From Actinophytocola xinjiangensis (GTDB lineage: Bacteria > Actinomycetota > Actinomycetes > Mycobacteriales > Pseudonocardiaceae): a stretch of 64,000 nucleotides of DNA. Below the pieces are notes generated by a model. It was not told where the DNA came from and did no database searches. It saw nothing but the letters and a program-made list of their open reading frames with translations. Both the position numbers and the translations under genes were made by a program. Numbering within the stretch: position 1 is the first letter of the stretch; the number at the start of each line of letters is the position of its first letter. This document shows, piece by piece, positions 7,847-18,053 of this stretch. The stretch is taken from contig NZ_MSIF01000005.1 in NCBI RefSeq assembly GCF_001921215.1, forward strand, positions 248,001-312,000. Reading direction: 5' to 3'.

Positions 7847-10800
7847 CTAGCCGACCGGGGCCGGGGCGATCTCCAGGGAGTTCAGGAGGGCGGCGCACCA
7901 GTCGAGCAGGGCGGTGTCGCGTAGGGGTGGGGCGCCGATCCGGCCGCCGGCCGCGCCTTCGGTGGGGCGGGGGACGGTGACCAGGTTGGTGACGGTCTTG
8001 TAGGTCGACTTCGGGTGCAGGCGCTTGAGGCGCACGGTCTGGGAGTCGCGCAGACGCAGCGGGGCGAAGCGGATCGTGTTGCCCTGCATGGCCACTTCGG
8101 TGACGCCGTGGCGGCGGCAGGTCTGGCGGAACGCCGCGACCGCGAACAGGCGCTGCACCGGCAGCGGCGGCGTGCCGTAGCGGTCCTGCAACTCCTCGGT
8201 GACCGCCGCGAGGGCCTCGGGGTCGGCGGCGGCGGCCATCTTGCGGTACGCCTCCAGGCGCAGCCGCTCGCCGGGGACGTAGTCGTGGGGGATGTGGGCG
8301 TCGATCGGCAGATCCACGCGGACCTCCGCCAGCTCTTCCTCCTCCTCGACGCCTTCCGCGCCGGCATGTTTGCGGAACGCGTCGACGGCCTCGCCCACCA
8401 GACGCACGTACAGGTCGAAGCCGACGCCGGCGATGTGGCCCGACTGCTCGGCCCCCAGGATGTTGCCGGCGCCCCGGATCTCCAGGTCCTTCATCGCCAC
8501 GGCCATGCCGGCGCCGAGTTCGGTGTTCTGGGCGATGGTCGCCAGGCGGTCGTGGGCGGTCTCGGTCAGCGGGGCCTCCGGCGGGTACAGGAAGTACGCG
8601 TACCCGCGCTCACGCCCCCGGCCGACCCGGCCGCGCAGCTGGTGCAGCTGGGCCAGCCCCAGCAGGTCGCCGCGTTCGACGATCAGCGTGTTGGCGTTGG
8701 CGATGTCCAGGCCCGTCTCGACGATCGTCGTGCACACCAGCACGTCGAACTCGCGTTGCCAGAAGCCTTCGATGATCTTCTCCAAGCGGTCCTCGTTCAT
8801 CTGGCCGTGGGCGGTCACCACCCGCGCGTCGGGGACCAGCTCGCGCAGCCGACGGGCCGCCTTCTCGATCGAGGACACCCGGTTGTGCACGAAGAACACC
8901 TGCCCGTCGCGCAGCAGCTCGCGGCGGATGGCGGCCCCGACCTGCTTGTCGTCGTAGCCGCCGACGTAGGTCAGGATCGGGTGGCGGTCCTCGGGCGGGG
9001 TGAGGATCGTGGACATCTCGCGGATGCCGGCCAGCGACATCTCCAGCGTCCGGGGAATCGGCGTCGCCGACATGGTCAGCACGTCGACGTGGGTGCGCAG
9101 CGCCTTGATGTGCTCCTTGTGCTCCACACCGAAGCGCTGCTCCTCGTCGACGATCACCAGGCCAAGGTCCTTGTACCGGATCCCGGTCTGCAACAACCGG
9201 TGCGTGCCGATGACGACGTCCACCTCGCCGGCCGCCAGGCCCTCGATCACCAGGTCCGCGTCCGGGCCGTGGGTGAACCGCGACAGGCCGCGCACGGTCA
9301 CCGGGAACGCCTGCATCCGCTCGGTGAACGTGTTGAGGTGCTGCTGGGCCAGCAACGTCGTCGGCACCAGCACCGCGACCTGCTTGCCGTCCTGCACCGC
9401 CTTGAACGCCGCCCGCACCGCGATCTCGGTCTTGCCGTAGCCCACGTCGCCGCAGATCACCCGGTCCATCGGGACGCCCCGGCTCATGTCGGCCTTGACC
9501 TCGTCGATCGCCGCGAGCTGGTCGGGGGTCTCGGTGAACGGGAACGCGTCCTCCAGCTCACGCTGCCACGGGGTGTCCGGGCCGAACGCGTGCCCCGGCG
9601 CGGACTGGCGCGCCGCGTAGAGCTGCACCAGCTCGGCGGCGATCTGCTTGACCGCGCGCTTGGCCTTCGACTTGGTGTTCTTCCAGTCCGACCCGCCGAG
9701 CTTGTTCAGCGTCGGCAGCTCACCGCCGACGTAGCGGGAGACCTGGTCGAGCTGGTCGGTCGGCACGAACAGCCGATCCCCTGGCTGACCGCGCTTGGAC
9801 GAGGCGTACTCCAGCACCAGATACTCGCGGGTCGCGCCGGACACCGTGCGCTGCACCATCTCCACGTACCGGCCGATGCCGTGCTGCTCGTGCACCACGT
9901 AGTCGCCGGTGCGCAGCGCCAGCGGGTCGACGGCGTTGCGCCGCCGCGACGGCATCTTCGTCGACAGGTCGCGGGTGGAGGTGCCGTGCCGGCCGCCGGT
10001 CAGGTCGGTCTCGGTGAGCACGACCAGCGCCCGCGCCGGCGCGATGAACCCCTCCTCCAGCCGGCCACGGACCACGGTGACCACGTTCGGCGCCGGCGGC
10101 TCGGTCAGGCCGTCCTCGGCGACCGTCGCCGGGACCTCGGCCTCGGCGAGCTGCTCGACCGCCCGCCGGGCGGTGCCGCTGCCCGGCACGACCAGCACGG
10201 CCGCGCCGCCGGCGGCGGTGTGCGCGCGCAGGTCGGTGAACGCCCTGGCGACCTCGCCCCGGTAGCCCTCGACCGGTTTGATGTCCAGCTGCACCACCGA
10301 CTCGTCGGGGGTGGTGAGCTGGCTCAGCGTCCACCACGGGTGGCCGGTGGCGCGGGCGTGCTGGGCGGTCTCGCCGAGCTCGCGGTAGGCGCTCGCCCCC
10401 AGGTCGAGCGGGCTGGCGCCGCCGCCGGCGGCGGCCAGCCATGCGGCCTCCAGGAACTCCTGGCCGGTGCGGACCAGGTCGTGGGCGCGGGTGCGGACCT
10501 TCTCCGGGTCGACGACCAGCACGTGCGCGTCCTCGGGAAGGACGTCGGTCAGCAGCTCCAGGTCGCCCTCGCACAGCACCGGGATGAGGGCCTCCATGCC
10601 CTCGGTGGGGATGCCGTCGGCGAGCTTGGTGAGCATCTCGGCGAGGTGCGCGTCGGTGGCGTGCTCGGGGGCCAGCTCGGCGGCCCGCTCCCGCACGTCG
10701 TCGGTCAGCAGCAGCTCCCGGCACGGCGGCGCGGTCAGCGCGGTGACCTCCACCGGCAGCGAACGCTGGTCGGCGACCGCGAACGCGCGGATCTCGCTGA

Positions 10801-11437
10801 CCTCGTCGCCCCAGAACTCGACGCGGTACGGGTGCTCGCCGGTCGGCACGAACACGTCCAGGATGCCGCCGCGCACCGCGAACTCGCCGCGCTTCTCGAC
10901 CATGTCGACGCGGGTGTAGGCCAGGCGGACCAGCCGCTCGATCGTCTCCTCGAAGTCGCTGTCCTCGCCGACCCGCAGCTCCACCGGGGCCAGCCGGCCC
11001 AGGCCGGGCGCCATCGGCTGGATCAGGCTGCGCACGGTCGCCACGACCACGCGCGGCGCGGCGCCGGTGGCCAGCCGGCGCAGGATCTCCAGGCGGCGGG
11101 CGACGGTGTCCGCGCGGGGCGAGAGCCGCTCGTGGGGCAGCGTCTCCCAGGACGGGAAGTTCGCGACCTCGTCCGCGCCGATCAGGTCGCCCAGGGCGGC
11201 GGTCAGGTCGTCGGCCTCGTGGCCGGTGGCGGTGATCGCCAGCACGTGGGCCCGGCCGGCGAGCGTGGCGGCGACCAGCGGACGCGCCGCGGTCGGGCCC
11301 TCCAGCTCCAGGTCGGGCGAGCCGGCGGCGTCGGCGACGGTGGTCAGGGCGGGATCGGGCAGGACAGCGTCCAGCAGACCGGACAGTGGGCTGGCCTTCG
11401 ACACGGTGGTGAACCCCTCGACGAGCACGACGAACAC
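7847..11437 (-). CDS. mfd: Transcription-repair coupling factor Mfd
   Basis: A 1196-residue Mfd of standard length. It has the UvrB-homology N-terminus ([32 protein letters not shown]) and the RNA polymerase-interaction module ([17 protein letters not shown]). The RecG-type translocase shows GDVGYGKTE (Walker A), [10 protein letters not shown] (DEEQ box), [10 protein letters not shown] and the C-terminal [17 protein letters not shown]. Mfd removes RNA polymerase stalled at DNA lesions and recruits UvrA. The frame begins [18 protein letters not shown]; the GTG at VSKASPL, 11 codons in, is an equally plausible start. It lies in the usual actinobacterial position near mazG and glmU. Confidence 0.97.
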   Translation of the reverse strand: MFVVLVEGFTTVSKASPLSGLLDAVLPDPALTTVADAAGSPDLELEGPTAARPLVAATLAGRAHVLAITATGHEADDLTAALGDLIGADEVANFPSWETLPHERLSPRADTVARRLEILRRLATGAAPRVVVATVRSLIQPMAPGLGRLAPVELRVGEDSDFEETIERLVRLAYTRVDMVEKRGEFAVRGGILDVFVPTGEHPYRVEFWGDEVSEIRAFAVADQRSLPVEVTALTAPPCRELLLTDDVRERAAELAPEHATDAHLAEMLTKLADGIPTEGMEALIPVLCEGDLELLTDVLPEDAHVLVVDPEKVRTRAHDLVRTGQEFLEAAWLAAAGGGASPLDLGASAYRELGETAQHARATGHPWWTLSQLTTPDESVVQLDIKPVEGYRGEVARAFTDLRAHTAAGGAAVLVVPGSGTARRAVEQLAEAEVPATVAEDGLTEPPAPNVVTVVRGRLEEGFIAPARALVVLTETDLTGGRHGTSTRDLSTKMPSRRRNAVDPLALRTGDYVVHEQHGIGRYVEMVQRTVSGATREYLVLEYASSKRGQPGDRLFVPTDQLDQVSRYVGGELPTLNKLGGSDWKNTKSKAKRAVKQIAAELVQLYAARQSAPGHAFGPDTPWQRELEDAFPFTETPDQLAAIDEVKADMSRGVPMDRVICGDVGYGKTEIAVRAAFKAVQDGKQVAVLVPTTLLAQQHLNTFTERMQAFPVTVRGLSRFTHGPDADLVIEGLAAGEVDVVIGTHRLLQTGIRYKDLGLVIVDEEQRFGVEHKEHIKALRTHVDVLTMSATPIPRTLEMSLAGIREMSTILTPPEDRHPILTYVGGYDDKQVGAAIRRELLRDGQVFFVHNRVSSIEKAARRLRELVPDARVVTAHGQMNEDRLEKIIEGFWQREFDVLVCTTIVETGLDIANANTLIVERGDLLGLAQLHQLRGRVGRGRERGYAYFLYPPEAPLTETAHDRLATIAQNTELGAGMAVAMKDLEIRGAGNILGAEQSGHIAGVGFDLYVRLVGEAVDAFRKHAGAEGVEEEEELAEVRVDLPIDAHIPHDYVPGERLRLEAYRKMAAAADPEALAAVTEELQDRYGTPPLPVQRLFAVAAFRQTCRRHGVTEVAMQGNTIRFAPLRLRDSQTVRLKRLHPKSTYKTVTNLVTVPRPTEGAAGGRIGAPPLRDTALLDWCAALLNSLEIAPAPVG

Positions 11438-11513
11438 CCCCCTGCCCGGGACGAGTCCGCCGGGTCGGGGTTCTCACCCACCAGCCTACGCATGCCCGCG
11501 AACGGGTAACCGC

Positions 11514-12284
11514 TCAGAACTGGGGGCTGCGTTTGTCCAGGAAGGCGGCCACGCCCTCGGCGTAGTCGTCGCTGTTCACCGAGTCCTCGTAGAGGGCGTG
11601 CACGGCCTCGTCCTCGTCGTGCAGACCCTCGGTGATCCGGCTGATGATCTTCTTCGAGCCGCGGACCGAGACCTGGGAGCGGCTGGCGATGGTCGCGGCG
11701 AGCGCGGTGGCCCTGGCGAACACGTCGGCGGCCGGGTGCAGCTCGTTGACCAGGCCGATCCGCAGCGCGGTCGCCGCGTCGACCAGGTCGGCCGACAGCA
11801 GCAGCTGGCTGGCCCAGGCCGGCCCGACGACGTCGACCAGCCGCTTGGTGGACACCGCGTTGTAGACGATGCCCAGCTTGGCCGGGGTGATGCCGAACCG
11901 CGCGTCGTCGGCGGCGATCCGGATGTCGCAGGCCACCGCGATCTCGCAGCCGCCGCCGACACAGACCCCGGTGACGGCGGCGATGACCGGCTTGGTGAGC
12001 GTGGCGATCGCCCGCTCACCGGCGTGCACGGCGGCGTTGTAGCGGCGCGCGTCGTCCGGCTCACGGCGCAGCGTGGTGAACTCGCTGATGTCGGCGCCGG
12101 CGGAGAAGTGGGTGGTGCCGCGCACGACCAGCACCCGCAGCGCGTCGTCGGCCTCGACCTTGTCCAGCAGGCCGGGCAGCGCCGACCACATCTGGAAACT
12201 CATCGCGTTGCGCTTGTCCGGCCGGTCGATGGTCAAGGTGGCGACCGCGCCGTCGAACTCCAAGGTCAGGCTCACACCGGTCAC
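11514..12284 (-). CDS. Enoyl-CoA hydratase/isomerase family protein
   Basis: A 256-residue crotonase-fold protein. THFSAGADISEF carries one oxyanion-hole segment, and GVCVGGGCEIAVACDIRIA carries the conserved Gly-rich helix and second oxyanion segment. TPAKLGIVYNAV follows in the expected position. The family hydrates 2-enoyl-CoA or isomerises enoyl-CoA in beta-oxidation and related pathways; the substrate cannot be read from sequence. It sits 76 bp upstream of mfd on the same strand and 27 bp downstream of the LysR gene. Confidence 0.88.
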   Translation of the reverse strand: MTGVSLTLEFDGAVATLTIDRPDKRNAMSFQMWSALPGLLDKVEADDALRVLVVRGTTHFSAGADISEFTTLRREPDDARRYNAAVHAGERAIATLTKPVIAAVTGVCVGGGCEIAVACDIRIAADDARFGITPAKLGIVYNAVSTKRLVDVVGPAWASQLLLSADLVDAATALRIGLVNELHPAADVFARATALAATIASRSQVSVRGSKKIISRITEGLHDEDEAVHALYEDSVNSDDYAEGVAAFLDKRSPQF

Positions 12285-12311
12285 GGTAGCTGGCGTTGCC
12301 TATGACCACGC

Positions 12312-13235
12312 TCAAGCAGCGGTGACCGTCACGCCGTGCTCCGCCCGCGTGTGCAGCTCGGTCAGCACGGCGGCGACCGCCGGGTTCTCGTGGCCGCCGG
12401 CGCGGGTGCAGGTGAGCAGCTTGCGGGTCGGGCCGGTCGGCTCGACCAGCGGCAGGCGCACCAGCGGGAGGTGCGGCGGCAGGTGGGCCAGGCGGGGCAC
12501 CAGCGCCACCCCCAGCCCGTTGGCGATCAGGTGCGCGATGGCGTTCCACTCCAGCGCGTTGTGCACGACGTTGGGGGTGAAACCGGCCGCGCCGCAGGCG
12601 GCGAGGGTGTGCTGGCGGCAGGTGCAGGTGACCGACTGGAGCACCCAGTCCTCGTGCCGCGCCTCCACCAGCGAGATCGCCTGGCGGTCGGCGAAGCGGT
12701 GGTCGCCGTGCACGACCAGGTCGAGCGGGTCGTCGACCAGTGGCCGCTGGTCGAAGCGGGGGTCGCCGGCCGGGGGGTTGGCCGGGTTGGCCTCGATGAT
12801 CGCCAGGTCGGCCTCGCCGCCGAAGAGCAGGTCGAAACCGGCCTGCTGCTCGACCTCCTGGATGCGGATCGAGAGCCGGGGATGCTGTTCGCGCAGCGGG
12901 GCGACGATCGGCGCCAGCAGCATCGCGACGGCCGTGGGGATGCCGCACAGGCGCACGGTGCCGGCCGGGTCGTCGCCGCTGGCGCGCAGGTCGATCTCGG
13001 CCTGTTCCCAGCGGGCCTCGATGGCGTCGGCGTGGGCGAGCAGGCTGCGGGCGGCGGGGGTGAGCCGGACCCGCCGGCCGTGCGGTTCGAGCAGCGTGAC
13101 GCCGAGTTCGCGGCCGAGCTGGCGGATCTGCTGGGAGGCGGCGGAGGTGGTGAAGTGCAGGACCTTCGCGGCGGAGGTGATCGTGCCGTAGTGCGCGACC
13201 GCGCGGAGGACCTTCAGTCGACGCAGGTCAATCAT
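12312..13235 (-). CDS. LysR-family transcriptional regulator
   Basis: A 307-residue LysR regulator. The N-terminal winged helix-turn-helix reads LRVLKAVAHYGTITSAAKVLH then SAASQQIRQLGRELGVTLLE, followed by a periplasmic-binding-type effector domain from about residue 90. The GC-rich C-terminus contains CTCRQH, unusual for the family. The effector is unknown. It is divergent from a small zinc-ribbon-like gene. The 73-bp gap holds two short dyads (13235-13250 and 13254-13265) that could be its operator, and the first overlaps its own start codon, suggesting autoregulation. Confidence 0.92.
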   Translation of the reverse strand: MIDLRRLKVLRAVAHYGTITSAAKVLHFTTSAASQQIRQLGRELGVTLLEPHGRRVRLTPAARSLLAHADAIEARWEQAEIDLRASGDDPAGTVRLCGIPTAVAMLLAPIVAPLREQHPRLSIRIQEVEQQAGFDLLFGGEADLAIIEANPANPPAGDPRFDQRPLVDDPLDLVVHGDHRFADRQAISLVEARHEDWVLQSVTCTCRQHTLAACGAAGFTPNVVHNALEWNAIAHLIANGLGVALVPRLAHLPPHLPLVRLPLVEPTGPTRKLLTCTRAGGHENPAVAAVLTELHTRAEHGVTVTAA

Positions 13236-13265
13236 GAAGCCGATACTTCACAGTTCCGTTCGGAA
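13235..13265. promoter_or_regulatory. Candidate LysR operator (two short dyads)
   Basis: tgaag-N6-cttca at 13235-13250 and ttccg-tt-cggaa at 13254-13265 lie between the divergent LysR and small-protein genes. The first is close to the T-N11-A architecture used by LysR regulators. Assignment is by position and symmetry only. Confidence 0.4.
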
Positions 13266-13308
13266 AGTCAACGTGGACGTAAACGGTTCGGGTCTTCAGG
13301 GTGGAGGT

Positions 13309-13488
13309 ATGAGTGTTGACGCGTGCCCGTTCTGCGGGCTTCCGGACGGCGAGCCGCTGCCAGTGGTGTCGCAGCATGCGACAGGGAGCGGAGTCACGAT
13401 GTGGACCCGGTGCCGGTGTGGGTCGCTTCAGGTTCGGGCCGTGGACCAGGGGCGGGTCGTTGTTCTCAGCCGGGGGCGACCAGGTTGA
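13309..13488 (+). CDS. Small CxxC zinc-ribbon-like protein
   Basis: A 59-residue protein beginning MSVDACPFCGLPDGE, with CPFC near the N-terminus and CRC near residue 40. Together these could form a zinc ribbon, although only four cysteines are present and the second knuckle is CxC, not CxxC. A GGAGG lies two to six bases upstream of the ATG, so the start is close but supported. I do not recognise a family. It is divergent from the LysR gene and may be its target. Confidence 0.6.
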   Translation: MSVDACPFCGLPDGEPLPVVSQHATGSGVTMWTRCRCGSLQVRAVDQGRVVVLSRGRPG

Positions 13489-13509
13489 CCTCTCGCCCGC
13501 CGGCCGGGG

Positions 13510-15021
13510 TCAGCGGAGCGCGGTTCGGAGGGCCTCCAGGTTCGGGGTGATCGCCGACTGGTGTTCCAGCAGCGTCGTGCGGCATTCGTCGAGAGTCGAC
13601 ATCCGTTGGTCGATCTCCTCGGACAGGGAGACTCGGGCTCGTTGGGCGTCCTCGACGGCCCGGACCCTGGACTGCTGGTCCTTGAACCAGCTCACGCCGG
13701 CCGCCAGCAGGCCGGCGATCGCCACCACGGCCCAGCCCCAGCCGGCGACCACGGTCAACACCAGGAAGCCGATTCCGACGAGGCCGAGCACCGACGAGAC
13801 GACCCGGCCCTGGGCCGAGATCTCGGACGCCGCGTCGATGCGGCGGTGCACCGCGTCCAGCGACTCGGGGCCGCGTGCGGTCAGGGTGACCGTGCCGCGC
13901 CGGGTTCGGACCTGGACCCTCGGGGGGAACGGCAGGCGCGCGGTCTCGGCCAGGCGGTCCGCCGTCGTGAGTACGTGCTCCGCGCACATCCGCACGGCCA
14001 CCGCGCGGCGGCCCGGGTGTGCCGAGTCGGCGGCGTCGGCCAACAACAGGTCAAGGGTGTCGCCGGCCGGGGCGTCCCAGGCCGGGGCCTCACCGGACGC
14101 CGACTCGATCACCGCGCGCAGTTCGCGTTCGCGGGCCAGCAGCGGCAGCTCCTCCGGGCTGCCCTCGTCGACCAGCAACTCCAGGCAGCGCCGGACCGAC
14201 GGGTCGACCGCGCTCGCCGGCTCGTTGGTCCACGCGCCCAGCGCCTCGTCCACCCAGGTCCGCAAGGTGCCCAGGCGGGCCGCGGCGTCGAGAGTGGTCG
14301 ACAGCTCGGTGGCGCCGTCGATGGTGCGCGGCAGCGGGGTCGTGCGCACCGCAGCCGTGCCGACCTGGCGGACCCGGTTGACCGCGTCGACCTCCGGACC
14401 GAGCCCGGCGAGGAACTCGATGCCGCGCCGGCGCACCAGCTCCCACCCGGCCTCGCCGAAGAAGCCGTCGGCGGCGAGGGTCCACACCGCCCGCTGGTAG
14501 CCGGGCATCGTCGGGCCGAACGCCGGGAGCGCGTCGGCCAGCATCGACGCGGTGACCGTGTCGCGGCCGCCGAGCAGACCCGCGCCGAGCACGTGGAACA
14601 CGGTGGCGCGCAGCGGGTCTCGATCCCTGGCCGTGGCCAGCGACTCCACGTCGGACACCCCGTCGACGACCACGCTCAACGCGACGTACGCCGGCGCCAG
14701 CCAGTAGCCAGGGACGTCGGACACGAAGCTGCTCGTCTGCTCCGCACGTAACAGCTGACGCGCCTGGTGGCGGACACGCCCCTGGTCGTCGAACAGTCCG
14801 AGGGTCACCCGCAGGTCGCTGATCTCGACGAACGCGTCGAAGGCGCGGGAGAGCCGGTCGAGGCGCTGCTCCATCGAGCCCTGGACCTTCGACAGCTCGG
14901 CGCGCAGCCGGCGCTGCGAGGAGCGCGCGGAGGCCAGCGACGCCGAGACGTTCGACAGGTCCTCCTCCAGACCGCGAAGACGCTTGTTCTGGCTGTAGTC
15001 GGTGTACCAGTTGTCACTCAC
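13510..15021 (-). CDS. Unassigned protein: N-terminal coiled coil, two C-terminal membrane helices
   Basis: A 503-residue protein I do not recognise. The first 80 residues have strong heptad character (LEEDLSNVSASLASARSSQRRL onward), predicting a coiled coil. The middle 280 residues are helix-rich, Ala/Leu/Arg-rich and soluble in character, with HEAT-like repetition but no named motif. A hydrophobic hairpin lies near residues 408-447 (SVLGLVGIGFLVLTVVAG and WAVVAIAGLLAAGVSWF), followed by a second short helical segment to the C-terminus. Topology suggests a membrane-attached cytoplasmic scaffold. It ends 22 bp from the convergent zinc-ribbon-like gene and is divergent from the sugar dehydrogenase. 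Codon use matches its neighbours. Confidence 0.75.
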   Translation of the reverse strand: MSDNWYTDYSQNKRLRGLEEDLSNVSASLASARSSQRRLRAELSKVQGSMEQRLDRLSRAFDAFVEISDLRVTLGLFDDQGRVRHQARQLLRAEQTSSFVSDVPGYWLAPAYVALSVVVDGVSDVESLATARDRDPLRATVFHVLGAGLLGGRDTVTASMLADALPAFGPTMPGYQRAVWTLAADGFFGEAGWELVRRRGIEFLAGLGPEVDAVNRVRQVGTAAVRTTPLPRTIDGATELSTTLDAAARLGTLRTWVDEALGAWTNEPASAVDPSVRRCLELLVDEGSPEELPLLARERELRAVIESASGEAPAWDAPAGDTLDLLLADAADSAHPGRRAVAVRMCAEHVLTTADRLAETARLPFPPRVQVRTRRGTVTLTARGPESLDAVHRRIDAASEISAQGRVVSSVLGLVGIGFLVLTVVAGWGWAVVAIAGLLAAGVSWFKDQQSRVRAVEDAQRARVSLSEEIDQRMSTLDECRTTLLEHQSAITPNLEALRTALR

Positions 15022-15083
15022 GAAACGCTCTCCCTCGGCCGGGTCTCACACCCATGCGACGCACGACCGGGCATTCTGGACCC

Positions 15084-16313
15084 ATGGCAATCCGGGCGAG
15101 TTCTCTCGTCGTCGCACTGGCCGTCGTCACGCTCACGGCGTGCACCGACTCCTCGGTCGGGGAGGTACCGCCCCGCAACGACCCGAGTGAGCAGCGGTCC
15201 GAGGCCGAGCCGGCCACGCCGAGCAGCAACACCGAACTGCCGGCGCTGCGCGTCGAGGAGGTCGCCGGCGGCATGTGGCACGGCTGGGACATCGGCTTCC
15301 TGCCCGACGGGAAAGTGCTGGTCACCCAGCGTCCGGCCAGGATCGCCCTGCTGTCGGGCACCGCGCCGGGCGCGACGGTCACCGAGGTGAAGGCCGACCT
15401 GTCGAACGTCGTCGTGCGCGGCGAGGGCGGCCTGATGGGGATGGTCGTGCACCCCGACTTCGCCAAGACCCGCCGGTTCACCACCTGCCAGACCCACAGC
15501 GAGAACGGCCAGGACCAGGACGTGCGCCTGGTCACCTGGCGCCTGGCCGACGACGGCCAGATCGCGACCAGGGAGAAGTACCTGCTCACCGGCATCCCGC
15601 TGGGCGGCGGCCGCCACTCCGGCTGCCGCCCCACCATCGCCCCCGACGGCAGCCTGCTCGTCGGCACCGGTGACATCGCCAGCCCCGCCGTCCCCCAGGA
15701 CCGCACCAGCCTCGGCGGCAAGGTCCTGCGCCTGAACCTGGACACCGGCGAGCCCATGCCGGACAACCCGTTCATCGACTCGGAGAACGAGCGCGAGCGC
15801 TACCTGCTGTCCTACGGCCACCGCAACATCCAGGGCGTCGCGATCCGCCCCGGCAACGGCCAGATCTTCACCGCCGAACACGGCCCGGACAAGAACGACG
15901 AGGTCAACCTCATCGAGGCCGGCAGGAACTACGGCTGGGACCCCTCCCAGGGCGGCACCGTCGACACCTACGACGAGAACGTCCCGATGACCGACCTTGA
16001 CCGTTTCCCCGACGCCGTGTCCGCCACCTGGCAGTCCGGCGACACCACCGAAGCCGTCTGTGCGGCGACCTTCCTCGAAGGCGACCAGTGGGGCCCCCTC
16101 GACGGCGCCCTGGTCGTCACCGCGCTCAAGGGAGCCAAGGTCCTCCTCCTCACCCTGGAGGACAACGGCGACGTCGCCTCGGTGGGCATCCCCCCGGAGA
16201 TCCAGGACCAGTACGGCAGGATCCGCGCCGCCCGCCTCGGCCCCGACAAGGCCCTCTACCTCACCACCACCAACGGCGACGACGACAAGCTCCTGCGGGT
16301 GACCCCCGCCTGA
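15084..16313 (+). CDS. PQQ-dependent sugar dehydrogenase (glucose/sorbosone dehydrogenase family), lipoprotein
   Basis: A 409-residue lipoprotein. The signal sequence MAIRASSLVVALAVVTLTAC ends in a lipobox at Cys20. The mature part is a six-bladed beta-propeller of the glucose/sorbosone dehydrogenase family: WDIGFLPDGKVLVTQRPAR, GEGGLMGMVVHPDF, YLLSYGHRNIQGVAI, FTAEHGPDKNDEVNLI and GRNYGWD are typical blade motifs. It would oxidise aldose sugars at the outer face of the membrane with PQQ. Whether this strain makes PQQ is not shown here. I chose the ATG at 15084 rather than 15054 because the signal peptide starts there. Confidence 0.9.
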   Translation: MAIRASSLVVALAVVTLTACTDSSVGEVPPRNDPSEQRSEAEPATPSSNTELPALRVEEVAGGMWHGWDIGFLPDGKVLVTQRPARIALLSGTAPGATVTEVKADLSNVVVRGEGGLMGMVVHPDFAKTRRFTTCQTHSENGQDQDVRLVTWRLADDGQIATREKYLLTGIPLGGGRHSGCRPTIAPDGSLLVGTGDIASPAVPQDRTSLGGKVLRLNLDTGEPMPDNPFIDSENERERYLLSYGHRNIQGVAIRPGNGQIFTAEHGPDKNDEVNLIEAGRNYGWDPSQGGTVDTYDENVPMTDLDRFPDAVSATWQSGDTTEAVCAATFLEGDQWGPLDGALVVTALKGAKVLLLTLEDNGDVASVGIPPEIQDQYGRIRAARLGPDKALYLTTTNGDDDKLLRVTPA

Positions 16314-16316
16314 GAA

Positions 16317-16979
16317 TCAGTGGGCCTCACGCAGTTCGGGCTCGTGCTCCAGGTGACTCAACCCGTTCCACGACAGGTTGACCAGATGGGCGGCGACCTC
16401 GTCCTTGCCCGGCTGACGAACGTCGAGCCACCACTGCCCGGTCAACGCCACCATCCCCACCAGCGCCTGGCTGTACAGGGCGGCCAGGGCCGGGTCGTAC
16501 CCCCGGGAACTGAACTGCATCCCCAGAATGCTCTCCACCTGCGAGGCGATGTCGTTGAGCAGACTGGAAAACGTCCCGGTGGACGACGCCACCGGTGAGG
16601 CCCGAACGAGGATCCGGAACCCGTCGGCCGAACTCTCCACGTAGTCCAGCAACGCCACCGCCGCCCGCTCCAGCAGCAACCGGGGGTGAGCGCTCTCGGC
16701 CAACGCGGAGGTCATCGACGACAGCAGGTAGTGCATCTCCCGGTCGACGACGACCGCGTACACACCTTCCTTGCCGCCGAAGTGCTCGTACACGACCGGC
16801 TTGGACACGTTCGCCCGGTGCGCGATCTCCTCGACCGACGCACCGTCGAACCCCTTCTCGGCGAACAGCGACCGCGCCACGTCCAGCAACTGCTGGCGGC
16901 GCTCCTCACCGGTCATGCGTACTCGCGGCACCGGGGCCCCAGCCCGCCGGTTGCCGCGCTCCCGCCGCCTGACCGCCAT
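16317..16979 (-). CDS. TetR-family transcriptional regulator
   Basis: A 220-residue TetR regulator. The helix-turn-helix is LFAEKGFDGASVEEIAHRANVSKPVVYEHFGGKEG near residues 38-72, followed by an all-helical ligand-binding domain. An Arg-rich leader of about 20 residues precedes the domain; the ATG at about residue 22 is an alternative start. It lies 68 bp downstream of the fatty-acid desaturase on the same strand and is likely co-transcribed with it. The strong dyad in the desaturase promoter (18051-18077) is a candidate target, which would make the pair autoregulated. Acyl-CoA is a plausible ligand, by context only. Confidence 0.9.
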   Translation of the reverse strand: MAVRRRERGNRRAGAPVPRVRMTGEERRQQLLDVARSLFAEKGFDGASVEEIAHRANVSKPVVYEHFGGKEGVYAVVVDREMHYLLSSMTSALAESAHPRLLLERAAVALLDYVESSADGFRILVRASPVASSTGTFSSLLNDIASQVESILGMQFSSRGYDPALAALYSQALVGMVALTGQWWLDVRQPGKDEVAAHLVNLSWNGLSHLEHEPELREAH

Positions 16980-17047
16980 CAGCCCCCGCTCCGAGAAACG
17001 TTGTCGGCGGTCACCCTACGGGCAACCGCCGACATGTCGTGACCGGA

Positions 17048-18010
17048 TTACTCGGCTCCGGCGCTGATCTTGGCCAGTCGTTGGGGGGTCGGCCAGCGCA
17101 CGTTGTGCACCCAGCCGAACTTCTCGAAGAACCAGATGATCCGGGCGGACGTGTCGATCTGCCCCTTCTTCACCCCGTGCCGGGCGCAGGTCGGGTCGGC
17201 GTGGTGCAGGTTGTGCCACGACTCACCGAAGCTCAGGATGGCCAGCGGCCACACGTTGGCCGCCTTGTCGCGGCTGACGAACGGGCGGTCGCCGATCATG
17301 TGGCAGATCGAGTTGGTCGACCAGGTGACGTGGTGCAGGATCGCGACCCGCACGAAGCCGGCCCAGAAGAACGCGGTCAGCGCGCCCCACCACGACCAGG
17401 TGGCCAGGCCACCGATCAGCGCGGGCAGCAGGAAGCTGATCACGGTCCACAGCCAGAACAGGTTGTTCACCCGGACGATGTCCTTGTCGGCCATCAGGTC
17501 GGGGGCGAAGCGCTCCTTGTTGGTGGTGTCGCGGTCGAACACCCAGCCCATGTGCGCGTGCCAGAAGCCCTTGGCCATCGCGACCGGTGACGTGCCGTAG
17601 AGCCACGGCGAGTGCGGGTCGCCCTCGCGGTCGGAGAAGGCGTGGTGGCGGCGGTGGTCGGCCACCCAGGTGATCGGCGGGCCCTGCACGGCCATGCTGC
17701 CGGCGATCGCCAGGAAGATCTTCAGCGGGCGTTTGGCCTTGTACGAGCCGTGGGTGAAGTACCGGTGGTAGCCGACGGTCACTCCGTGACCGGTGAAGTA
17801 GAAGAACACCGCCGCGAGGGCGACGTCCAGCCAGCTCAGGCCCCAGCCCCAGGCCAGGGGCACGGCGGCGATCAGCGCCGCGAACGGCGTCAGGATGAAC
17901 ACGTAGACGCCGAACTGGGTCCAGCCGTTGCGGCGGCCCGAGATGATCGGCTTCGGTCCCTTCGACGCGGGCCCACCGGTGCCGGAGGTCTCCTCGAGGG
18001 TCGTCGTCAT
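17048..18010 (-). CDS. Acyl-CoA delta-9 fatty-acid desaturase
   Basis: A 320-residue integral-membrane desaturase with the three diagnostic histidine boxes: HRYFTH in VTVGYHRYFTHGSY, HRRHH in DHRRHHAFSD, and the third in ESWHNLHHADPTCARHG. Together these bind the di-iron centre. About four transmembrane segments surround them. The enzyme introduces the delta-9 double bond into stearoyl/palmitoyl-CoA, controlling membrane fluidity. The ATG at 18010 has a GAGG six bases upstream and is preferred over 18049. An iron-box-like site and a TetR-type dyad lie in the promoter. A TetR gene follows. Confidence 0.93.
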   Translation of the reverse strand: MTTTLEETSGTGGPASKGPKPIISGRRNGWTQFGVYVFILTPFAALIAAVPLAWGWGLSWLDVALAAVFFYFTGHGVTVGYHRYFTHGSYKAKRPLKIFLAIAGSMAVQGPPITWVADHRRHHAFSDREGDPHSPWLYGTSPVAMAKGFWHAHMGWVFDRDTTNKERFAPDLMADKDIVRVNNLFWLWTVISFLLPALIGGLATWSWWGALTAFFWAGFVRVAILHHVTWSTNSICHMIGDRPFVSRDKAANVWPLAILSFGESWHNLHHADPTCARHGVKKGQIDTSARIIWFFEKFGWVHNVRWPTPQRLAKISAGAE

Positions 18011-18034
18011 GCGTACCTCAATACTACTCATGGG

Positions 18035-18053
18035 TAAGGTCAGCCTCACCTAC
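18035..18053. promoter_or_regulatory. DtxR/IdeR iron-box-like site
   Basis: taaggtcagcctcacctac at 18035-18053 matches 15 of 19 positions of the DtxR/IdeR iron box (TTAGGTTAGSCTAACCTAA) and keeps its palindromic skeleton AGGTnAGnCTnACCT. It lies 25-43 bp upstream of the desaturase start. The desaturase is a di-iron enzyme, which makes iron-dependent control sensible. Prediction only. Confidence 0.5.

Noticed and set aside
8015-11509. 1164-residue open frame opposite mfd
   Set aside because: Mirror frame of mfd with no recognisable domain.
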